From the NCBI GenBank assembly GCA_963971305.1, contig OZ020307.1, positions 62,307,702 through 62,371,701 of the forward strand: a DNA stretch of 64,000 nt, written 5' to 3'. Origin of the DNA: Arcuatula senhousia. Its lineage: Eukaryota > Mollusca > Bivalvia > Mytilida > Mytilidae. A model generated the notes under the pieces. The model did not search any database. It was not told the DNA's origin and saw only the letters and a program-made list of their open reading frames with translations. A program made the position numbers and the translations under genes. Below, piece after piece: positions 47,094 to 56,700 of this stretch (positions within the stretch are counted from its first letter, which is position 1; each line of letters begins with the position of its first letter).

Positions 47094-47231
47094 TATAAAC
47101 TTTGTCAGCTGAAGGGTTGGGGGTTAAATGTGGTAAGATGACCTTTGACAAGCCTACCCCATAAGCTTAATCTGAAAATCAGAAATCTGAAATTTTTTAG
47201 CTTACACTAAACTAAGATGTCAAATTGTGGT
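47094..47231 (+). repeat. 138-bp direct repeat, second copy
   Basis: See 45593-45730. Identity over 138 bp in otherwise unrelated surroundings points to a very recent event or an assembly join. Confidence 0.9.
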
Positions 47232-47264
47232 TTCAGTAGTCTCCCTGACTGATAATGTAATTTA

Positions 47265-47360
47265 CTGCACATGATCTACATTGTCTCTTTAAAATTTGTA
47301 CTACTGCACATGATCTATATTGTCTCTTTAAAATTTGTACTGCACATGATCTACATTGTA
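47265..47360 (+). repeat. Tandem repeat, about 38-bp unit, three copies
   Basis: GCACATGATCTACATTGTC followed by TCTTTAAAATTTGTACT occurs three times, the last truncated. A single related copy is at 46397-46432. Confidence 0.75.
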
Positions 47361-47619
47361 TATCTTTTGACCTTGGTGCTGGATTTGGTTCCTTTTCAGA
47401 GCAATTTGGGTACGAGTACTTTTCTTCAAATACAATTTAAGATTTTCAAACTTCTAATGTTTTTGATTAAAATGCTGCTGATGATTGGCTACTTCTTGAA
47501 ATATGCATATACAGCATACAACATAACAAAATTAACTGCTTAATTGCTTGGCCTAATTGATGCCTTGTTTGCTACTTTAATTTTTGAAACAAGGCTTTCC
47601 AAAAAAATGGGTAAAAGAC

Positions 47620-49010
47620 AGAAATGGTCAGATTTCGTTTTGCAGGAATAGGTTAGGGACAGACCTGAGGTTACATGTATGATGATGCTGCATACCAAAC
47701 ATCAAAAGGCTGTGATAAGTATAGTTGCTGAAAAAACTGTAACAAAAATGTTTTACCATTCAAAAAAAATATCGTAGATTCTCATCCCCTTCCGCCCCGA
47801 TTTTAAAAAGTTTTATTTTGATTTAATGGCAAATTTTGTTAAATTTCAACCAATTTTCAGAATATTTCATCAATATGAATAGAAAATAAAAAATAAATTT
47901 GCCTTCCCACCCCACATTTTAAAGAAATTTGGATGAGAATCTATGAATTATTTTGTTATGGCCTAATAATGTCAAAAATCAACTAAGTCATTAAGGGAAG
48001 GAGATGGGCGACACAACTGAAATTGAATCCAATGTTAGGGGACCTCATTCTGATGCTTCATACTAAATATTAAAATGTTGTGATAAGTACTGTAGTTGCT
48101 GAGAAAACCATTATATAAATGAAACTGATGCATAGCCTTTATCAAAAGGCTGTGATTAGTAATTATTTAGAAAACTGTTACAAAAGGATTTTCGATCCCC
48201 TACCTGCCGACCATCCAACCCACTTCACGCCACCCATCATTCATCATTTTACAATTGTACATGTACCAGTTTGTACCGAGTAAGTGTCATGAAAATCTGT
48301 TTAGGACAGTCAATAGTCCAGAAACCAATGTTAAACGGTAATTTGGTTTTATACTAGTATATACAATATTGCATAATTGAGTGAACCAACCTTCATAATC
48401 AAAACTGGTCTTTCTATCTAAGATTCAATGTCACAAATCTTGGACATGTTATACTCATGTAACAATTGCTTTTGGTGACCTTGATTCTACCCTAATTTTT
48501 TGCCCATTTTACAAGGAACATTAACAGTCTGAGTGAGATGCTCCCCCATAACTCTAATGGAGAAAAGCAAGCTTGAAAAAAATTGTGGCAGAATTTATTT
48601 AAACATTTTTAAAAATTTCCATGCAACAAGAAATTATGAAAGCAAGTATTTGCTTCTGATAAAAAAAAAATGGGTCAAAGACAGAAATGGCCGGATTTCG
48701 TTTTACAAGAAGTAGGTGAGTGACAGACCTGAAATCACATCCCACGTTATGGGACCTCACCCTGATACTGTATACCAAATATCAAGTGAGTGGCTATGAT
48801 AAATAGTTATTGAGAAAACTGTTACGAAAATTTTCTACTAGTGGACATTATTGTCAAAAATTAACTAAGTCGGTAAACAGGAAGTAGGTGAGCGACAGAC
48901 CTGAAATCACATCCCACGTTATGGGACCTCACCCTGATGCTGTATATACCAAATATCAAGTGGCTGTGATTAGTAGTTCCTGAGAAAACTGTAAAGAAAA
49001 TTTCTTCCCC
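47620..49010 (+). repeat. F9 dispersed tandem units
   Basis: Several units of about 130-160 bp share GACAGACCTGAAATCACATC, GGGACCTCACCCTGATGCTG and TGAGAAAACTGT, at about 47620-47760, 47990-48190, 48690-48840 and 48850-48995. They look like the core of another HINE-like family; I found no head or tail. Confidence 0.55.
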
Positions 49011-49502
49011 ACCCGCACGCCGCCCAACCGCCCGCTCAACATTCACCATTTTATAACCCGGATTTTTCACTCCGAAAATTAAATCAAAACTTGAAAAACT
49101 AGGAGAATTTTGCTTCTTAGCTTGTGCTGAATTCAGACCCTGTGTTACCCAAAACACATGTAATTTATTTATTCATTTTGCCTTAGAACTGAAAAAAACA
49201 TCCCCAATTATTTTATCTACTATAACTAAAAGGGGCAAAAATATTAAAAAGCAACGCTTACATGTACATGTATTTGACTAAGTAAGAGTTTTAGACAAAA
49301 ACAGTTGATGAAAAATGTAATTTAATAATATTTGTTTCACATGCATGCATATATCATACATACATGACATATGTATAATATGTGTACATGTATATATGAA
49401 TCACAGGGACTTGTGTATAGTAAAAAAATTTATAGCCCCTGTGTATGAATAGGACATTTTACTGAAAAACATAATAATTGTAATAAAAAATGTCCCAATT
49501 TT

Positions 49503-49508
49503 TTTTAT
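49503..49508 (-). terminator. Candidate TAF10 polyadenylation signal
   Basis: AATAAA on the minus strand about 205 bp after the TAF10 stop codon. Placement suits a short 3'UTR. Confidence 0.45.
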
Positions 49509-49713
49509 TCTAAGGTTCATGGTTGTTAAAAAAGATATCTGATTGGAACTCAACATCCTAAAAATGTCTTATTGCAATTGTGGTCCTTTCAGTTTATGGC
49601 CATTTTTGTGTCCAATATCAAGTCAACTACAACAAACGAGTACGTCCACTATATAACATGATATAAAATTGTGTCTTTTTTCACAACAAGCAAACTGTGT
49701 AACATTTCTGTCT

Positions 49714-50100
49714 TTACACAAAATATGCAGGCTTCTTCACATTAATTCCATATTCAGACAATGCTGGCGTAAGATCTTCCATGGTCAATGTCAATTTCTT
49801 GTCCTTTCCTTTACTTTTACTCTGGCCTGATGAAGATTTCATCTTGCAATGCTGCAGGGCTTCATTTGCAATGTCTGATACAAACTTTTGTGCAGCAATG
49901 GAAACAAGTCTTGTAATTCTTGGATCTGCAGCTTCAAAACCTGCCTTATTGAGGTAGTAGGCAGTCACTGAATCCGGAATGGTTGGAGCATAATCCTCAA
50001 GCTGCTGAACAAAATCTGTCAGGGGACCCCCTGCACGACTATCCGTAACAGACGGCTGTGCGTTAGATTGCTGTTGATTATCGTCAACTTCTGAGCTCAT
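49714..50100 (-). CDS. TAF10: Transcription initiation factor TFIID subunit 10
   Basis: A single uninterrupted frame of 128 residues. TAF10 is a histone-fold subunit shared by TFIID and SAGA, acting in the nucleus in RNA polymerase II initiation. Residues 1-25 are a short polar N terminus rich in Gln and Ser. Residues 27-128 form the conserved histone-fold core: [54 protein letters not shown], a Ser/Lys-rich linker (89-102), then [20 protein letters not shown]. Human TAF10 is 218 residues, the difference being its long N-terminal extension. The start is the first ATG and gives a sensible N terminus. The frame contains no intron, unlike vertebrate TAF10; a retrocopy is possible, though there is no poly-A tail at the 3' side and no disabling change. 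Confidence 0.93.
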   Translation of the reverse strand: MSSEVDDNQQQSNAQPSVTDSRAGGPLTDFVQQLEDYAPTIPDSVTAYYLNKAGFEAADPRITRLVSIAAQKFVSDIANEALQHCKMKSSSGQSKSKGKDKKLTLTMEDLTPALSEYGINVKKPAYFV

Positions 50101-50813
50101 ACTTTCATTTATGTGAGTCTTAGTAAATGTTCAAACTTGTGAGAATAAGAAAATGTGATATTTTTCTCTAAAAACAGAAAATTTTAAATCTCAAAATCAC
50201 TTACAAATTCATATCCGGTTTGTAAAAAGAGCTAAAACCTTGAATTTTTTTCTTCTTATATTTTTCCTTTATTGTTGGGGTGGTGTCAGATGGAAAGAAG
50301 GATAAGATATCTAACACTATCATTGTAAAGGAAGATAATTTTTATATTTTATATTATCGATCCTCTTTTATAAAATCAAAAGTAAAACATTGGCAAACAC
50401 TCCAAAAATTAGTGTTTTCAAGATATCCAGGCATGCGCGACGACTAGAAAAAAAGCACGTTGTACTTCCTTTTCTCGTCGAACTCCATTTGGCGTCAGAC
50501 GCATTGTAAGATGCTCTCATAGAATGACGCGAAAAATGACATTAACATATAGATATTTTCTTAAATAAAATTTCTTTCAATGATAAGCATCAAAAAGTAG
50601 TGTATTTAGTGATTTTCCACATGACTTCATTTAATTTGTAGTTGTACACAACAAGATTTTTATTTGTAAATGACCTGACATTGACAAAAAAGAAGCCAAC
50701 ACAAATTGAATATCCATTTGTTGTGCTTCTCTGATTTATACTCGATGCAACCATATTTAAGAACACCAAAAATTAGGCAAATTTAAAATAGGCGTGCAGG
50801 CGCTTGCCCTGCT
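50101..50813. other. Upstream region of TAF10
   Basis: This should hold the TAF10 promoter. The stretch 50430-50530 is locally richer in CG (GCGCGACGACT, CTCGTCGAACTCC, GGCGTCAGACGC), the best candidate for a promoter. No TATA box stands out. Confidence 0.35.
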
Positions 50814-51009
50814 GTTTTACAGGAAAATGTGGTCAGGAACTCTATGAAAGAAGAGGTCCAAAATGAAATTTAACCCCCACCCCCACTGAATTTCTGGATT
50901 CACCATGCTTTGGCCGATCCAGAAATATTGAAACAGGAGGCCGTGCAAATAAAAAAATCTTCTTGGACCTCTCGTTTCATACAGTTCCAAGCAAATTTTC
51001 CTGTAAAAC
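50814..51009. mobile_element. MITE, about 196 bp
   Basis: The left arm GTTTTACAGGAAAAT, GGAACTCTATGAAAG and GAGAGGTCCAA-like sequence is mirrored at the right by TTGGACCTCTCGTTTCAT, AGTTCCAAG and ATTTTCCTGTAAAAC. Arms are about 50 bp. A smaller inverted pair (TTTCTGGATTC and GATCCAGAAAT) lies between them. Confidence 0.7.
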
Positions 51010-51620
51010 CTAGCTAGTCAAACCCCCATTTCTGTAGTGGAACTTTGCTTTTTTTCACTACTGAATACAGTGCCTAGGTGAACATATGACACTTCCGGTG
51101 TATCTTGAAATTAATTTAGAATTATCTAAAGTGGTGGCTCCCACAGGGTTCAAAATGGACCTGCGACCTGAGGGCTTTTTAAGGGCGACTTCGGACCTAC
51201 ACTTCATAAAATCGACCTATGCCAAAAAAAGACCTGTGACCGCCGCCAAAATATGCATTTTAAAAGTGAGCCCTGAGGGGGGTACCCTGCGGAAGCCCCA
51301 AAGTGAATTAAGGTTCATCTGTAGTCTGTACCTTTCTTTAAAACATGGCGTTATTTTTAAAAAAATTTATCCCAACAAATTTATTGTTTAAATGTATTGT
51401 CTGACTGATATGTAAAACAAAAATCACCAGGATTCATTTGAAAGAAACATGGATGACTTGTGATTCAGCCTTGAAGTTCATGAACAAAGCAACCAAATTT
51501 TGCAAATATGCAAGAGTCATCTCTCTTTTTCTTCATATTTTCAATGCATTCTATAAAAATTATACACTAGTTTTATGTTTTAATGTGCCCTTTTTAATTG
51601 GTGTTTTAATCTAGTCATAC

Positions 51621-52362
51621 TTTTTGTCTCGCCTGCGACGAATGTCGCAAAAGGCGAGACTTAGGTATGGTGATTCCGGCGGCGGCGGCGTCCACAATTG
51701 GTTAAAGTTTTTGCTTAAGTCTGTTTTGTGTGAATTAGTTATGTTACACCATTGGTATTTGGTATGCAGTTGCATCAGCATCAGTACAGATCAGTTTTAA
51801 AAGGATTTCACCTGTATGCTCCTGCAGTCACGGTCTACTGACTTTGAAATTTTACACTGATTTGGCCGAGGTTAACCTTTTTTCTTAAGTCTGTTTAACA
51901 TGAAGCAGTTATGGTTCACCATTGATATTGGGTATGCACTTGCATTAGCATTAGTACAGATCAATTTCAAAAGCATTTCATCTGTATGCTTCTGCAGTCA
52001 CGGTCTACTGACTTTGAAATTTTATACCGATTTGGCCGAGGTTAACCTTTTTTCTTACGTCTTTTTAACATGAAGCAGTTATGGTACATCATTGATATTG
52101 GGTATGCACTTGCACTAGCATCAGTACAGATCAATTTCAAAAGTATTTTATCTGTATGATCCTGCAGTCACAGTCTACTGACTTTGAGATTTTACACTTT
52201 TTAACTTTTTACTTATATACATGTATAAAGCAGTTATGGTTCACCATTTATATTTGGTATGCAGCTGCTTAAGCATCAGTTAAGATCAGTTTAAGGAGGA
52301 TTTTTACTTCATTTTATACTGTGTCCAGTTGCGACAGGCGAGACATGTCTCTGTGTTAACAG
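51621..52362 (+). mobile_element. F2 repeat element
   Basis: The head TTTTTGTCTCGCCTGCGACG folds with TCGCAAAAGGCGAGAC. The CGG tract is at 51677-51690. Three core units of about 180 bp carry TTTTTTCTTAAGTCTG, TTGGGTATGCACTTGCA and GCAGTCACGGTCTACTGAC. The tail GCGACAGGCGAGACATGTC gives the inverted arm. The core sequence differs from the F2 copies at 14657 and 56725, so the ends are shared while the core is swapped. Confidence 0.75.
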
Positions 52363-52384
52363 TTTATTTTGTTTTATCGACGGT

Positions 52385-52500
52385 CTTTTGACTTTGTTTT
52401 ATACTGAATTTTTAGTTATATATCACAACTTGTTTATGTCCCGATTATTGCTGAAATATCGCCAACGGGACATTAAGCAAACAACAATCAATCAATCATA
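52385..52500 (+). repeat. SINE-like 3' end with CAAT tail
   Basis: GTCCCGATTATTGCTG and CGCCAACGGGACATTAAG form a hairpin, followed by AACAACAATCAATCAATCAT, a tail style common to molluscan tRNA-derived SINEs. The tRNA-like head is not evident. Confidence 0.5.
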
Positions 52501-52801
52501 CAAATTATATCTAAGTTACCACTTCAATAAACCAAAAATCTGCATTTGTTTCGGGAATGGATGTTAACCTGATATGAAATGAACGAGAATTTTTGAAAAA
52601 CATAATTTGTCATGTGCCAGCTATTGCCTGGGATTTGCTTGGACAGCTCTGAAAAATAAACCGAAAGTTTTGTAAAACAAAGTGCTAAACCAGACATTGA
52701 AGGAAAGTTCAGCTCATAGTACACCCAAAATATTGAAAATCATTGTAGTACCCTATTCATCAAAAATCAAAAGAACTTATTGCTCTCACTGGTGCTGTTT
52801 A

Positions 52802-53139
52802 CAACCCGTCCGATTTAACTATGGACTTTCGATTGAAGCGTGCAAACACAACAATGAAAATTTACGTCTTCACGAACAAGCCAATCGGTAACAAAAACCG
52901 CAAATCGTCACAGTAGGAAAAACCAACGCCAGCCAGACCATTAATCAATATCCAATCAGATTTTATGTTTGCACGACCCATTCATTCAATCAATGTAATT
53001 TTTATGTAATCAAATGTAATGATTTGTTGTTTTTTGTTGACGATTGGCTTTGTTCATGATGACGTAAATTTTCATTGTTGTGTTTGCACACTTCACTTTA
53101 CCCTACAATCGATAGTCCATAGTTAAATCGGACGGGTTG
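52802..53139. mobile_element. MITE upstream of RPSA
   Basis: Long inverted ends, CAACCCGTCCGATTTAACTA at the left and TAGTTAAATCGGACGGGTTG at the right, flanked by TA. The arms run for about 100 bp with one indel (GTGCAAACACAACAATGAAA and its inverse). The TA flank suggests Tc1/mariner. It ends about 620 bp before the RPSA start codon. Confidence 0.75.
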
Positions 53140-53717
53140 TAAGATGGCGTTAAGCCGAATTTAAACTCTTAAAATAATTTCTGAAAAACAAAATTCCACA
53201 AAATGGAAATGTGTATTTTCTGAACAAATATTACAAAAATGTTTTATCAGTAAAGCACATTTTACTAAAAAAAAATCTTCACAAATATTATGACTGGCTT
53301 TACTATAGGGGGTTTGCTCCTGTATCTTAAAAATTCAAAAAAAAATATACAGTATGTGGCATCTCTTTTAAAGAACCATGGACCAATGATCAAGAAGAGA
53401 CAGAAAATGTAGGTCAATGTGCAAGTTTTTATGCTTAAGCATCTGTGTACATATTTTGAATGATTAAAAGAGATCTAGGGTAGTTGACCAAAAAAAATTA
53501 AGCAAAACTGATAGGCAAAAACAGGATCTTAAAATCAAACAAATATTCCAAAATATGAAGAGCAAACCCCCCTTAACATGTATTGTGGCTAGTAAAACTC
53601 CTTTTGGAAAAGTAAAAAGGTTACTTTTTTTAGAGAAATAGAATCGAATTTGCAATGCTTAAGCTTTACTTAACATGACATCATGATCAAATGAGAAATT
53701 TTAATAGAAATCTTACC

Positions 53718-53759
53718 TTTTCAGCGTTGGTTACCGTAACTCCATAAATCAACGCCACG
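53718..53759 (+). promoter_or_regulatory. RPSA 5' leader: TOP-like start or splice acceptor
   Basis: ACCTTTTCAGCGTTGG lies 27-42 bp before the ATG. CCTTTTC fits the 5'TOP start of ribosomal protein mRNAs. The same bases also fit a splice acceptor (TTTTCAG) after a non-coding first exon, which is how many animal RPSA genes are built. The sequence alone does not decide. Confidence 0.45.
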
Positions 53760-56700
53760 ATGTCCGGAGGTTTAGACGTACTCGCTTTGAAAGAGGAAGA
53801 TATTACCAAGTTTCTAGCATGTTCCACTCACTTGGGAGCAAACAATATGGATCGTCAGATGGAACAGTATGTGTATAAGCGTAAAACTGATGGTAGGTAT
53901 TGGTACAGCAAAAGATTAGCTAGCTTTTGTGATTCTGTGGCCATATGTGTTCAAAAGTTCGAGTTGACCTAGATTTTTAGCTCACCTGGCCAAAGGCCAT
54001 GTGAGCTTATGCCATCACTATGCGTCCGTCGTCGTCCGTCGTCGTCTGTCGTCGTCTGTCGTCCGTTAACAATTTCAAAAATCTTCTCCTCTGAAACCAC
54101 TGAACCAATTTAACAGAAACTTGGCAGGAATGATATATGACATGTTGGCAACAAACGATCCTCATTTTGAAATGCTTTGATAAAAAACATGGCCGCCGTT
54201 GCTAAAAATAGAACATAGGGGTAAAATGCAGTTTTTTGCAAATAACTCAAAAACGGCTACAGATATCAAAATTCTGGCATAGGGTAAAAGTGATCAGCAC
54301 CTCAAGATCTACCTACCCTGAAATTTTGAAGAAAATCCAACCACCCATGTAGGAGTTATTGCCCTTTTTGTGGATTTTTTGCAAATTTTGCACCTGTTTA
54401 GCTCAATATCTTGAAAACTATACAAGATGTTTGAGAAATTTAAATTGCATATTGTTAAGCACATCAAGATCTACAAAATTTGTAACAGGGTCAACATGGT
54501 AGGACCTTTCCTTTTAGGAGTTATTGCCCTTAGAACGTCAAAATTTAGCATTTTAACAGCATTTCCCCATTACATTGAAAACGTTAACTCCTCTAACACT
54601 TTAAGTCCAAATGGAACCAAACTTGGTATAGTTGTTCATTAGCATTAGGTGTATAGAACTGATGTGGGGATTTTTGATTGGTCGTAAAACATGGCCGCTG
54701 TGGCTAAAAATAGAACAAAGGGGTAAATGGCAGTTTTTTGCAAATAACTCTAAAACGGTGACAGATTTCAAAATTTTGATTGGGAACAAAAGTGATCAGC
54801 ACCTCAAGATCTACCAGCTCTGAAATTTTGAAGAAAATCCAACAACCCATGTAGGAGTTATTGCCCTTTTTGTGGATTTTTTGCAAATTTTGCACCTGTT
54901 TAGCTCAATATCTTGAAAACTATACAAGATATTTGAGAAATTTAAATTGTATATTGTTAAGCGCATCAAGATCTACAAAATTTGTAACAGGGTCAACGTT
55001 GTAGGACCTTTCCTTTGAGGAGTTATTGCCCTTGGAACGTCAAAATTGAGCATTTTAACTGCATTTCCTTATATTGAAAATGTTAACTCCTCTGACACTT
55101 TAAGTCCAAATGGAACCAAACTTGGTATTATTGTTTATTATATTATACGGTGTATAGAACTGTTGTGGGAATTTTTGATTGGTTGTAAAACATGGCCGCT
55201 GTGGCTAAAAATAGAACATTAGGTTAAACTGCATTTTTTTGCAAATAACTCAAAAAGGGTGACAGATTTTTAGATTTTGATTGAGAACAAAAGTGATCAG
55301 CACCTTTAGATCCACCATATTGTCAGATGACCCTCTTATTAATCTTATGACCCTTTCAACGTTAAATAGATTTTGCCTTATAACCTTTACTTCAGGCACA
55401 TATGTCAGGTGAGCGATTCAGGCTCCTGGGAGCCTCTTGTTTCCTCTCAACAAGCCGGGGACCTAGAATTTGTTCTTATTTACATTGATTAATTTCAAAT
55501 GTGTTTTTTTGGGGGGGGGTGGTTAAAAGAAAAGCTACATGCATATGACATGTATCAATGTAAATTGAATTTTATTGGAACTATATTTTGGTGGATGATT
55601 CTGAGTCTGTTCTCAAGAAATGTACTCTAGATATGACCATCATTCTTTTGTTTCAGGTGTTCACATCATCAACCTAAGAAGGACCTGGGAGAAGCTATTG
55701 ATGGCCGCCAGAGCTATTGCTGCAATTGAGAACCCAGCTGATGTGTGTGTCATCTCGGCCAGACCCTATGGACAAAGAGCTGTCCTTAAGTTTGCCTCTG
55801 CCACTGGTGCCACTTCCATTGCTGGTAGATTTACACCAGGAACATTCACCAATCAGATTCAGGTGAGAGACACAGACAAAATAACTAAACTGACGAATAG
55901 GGATGATCAAAATTCCCTAATGGGGCTGATCAGTTCTATTTCCTAGCAGACAAAAAAGAAGTGATAATCTCCATAAAAAATGTCTACCTCATAGAAATAT
56001 AAAAAATCATGCTTCATTTGTTATAGAAAAGCGAGAACAAAAATATTAATTGACAAAGTGACACCTGTAGATCATTCATAACTTGACACCTGTATATTGT
56101 AATTATACTGGTATAATGATTTTGACTGGAACGTCCGTCTGTCTGTGATCAAAGTTTGTGATCGCAACTCGTCTTAAACTACTGAACTGAATTTAACGAA
56201 ACTTGGCATGCAAGAAGTACACCATATGTAGTTGTGCATATTACCAGGAATTTTCGATCTGCTAATTTTTGTGGGAGTTATGGCCCTTTGGACTTAGAAA
56301 TTTGCAGAAAATCATGATTTCAGTTTGTGAACGCAACTCCTCTTAAACTACTGAACAGAATTTAACGAAACTCTGTATGCATGAAGTGCACCATATGTAG
56401 TTGTGCATATTACCAGGAATTTTTGATCCGCAAATTTTTGTGGGAGGTATGGCCCTTTGGACTTAGAAACATTATTTTGGTATGATATTGAAGTACTTGC
56501 ACATTCACTTTTACAATCATTCAATATTATTGATTCCTGTAGCTGGATACTATTTCCTCAAGGATAACATTGATAGTCGAATAGCGGAACGTGTTGGTAT
56601 GTGTATTGTGAGCGTGCTCACTAAGGTTCTTTCATTGTATTATGTTTGTATAAAATCATGATAAATAATACTTGCAACACAAGTTTTAAAATTACAGTAA

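Noticed and set aside
51086..51391. 101-residue plus-strand frame
   Set aside because: No domain, signal or splice continuation recognised, and local composition is like the flanks. Possibly a decayed repeat, but not supportable as a gene.
53948..53975. tRNA B-box-like GTTCGAGTTGACC
   Set aside because: No cloverleaf, A box or anticodon stem can be drawn around it, and it overlaps the start of RPSA intron 1.
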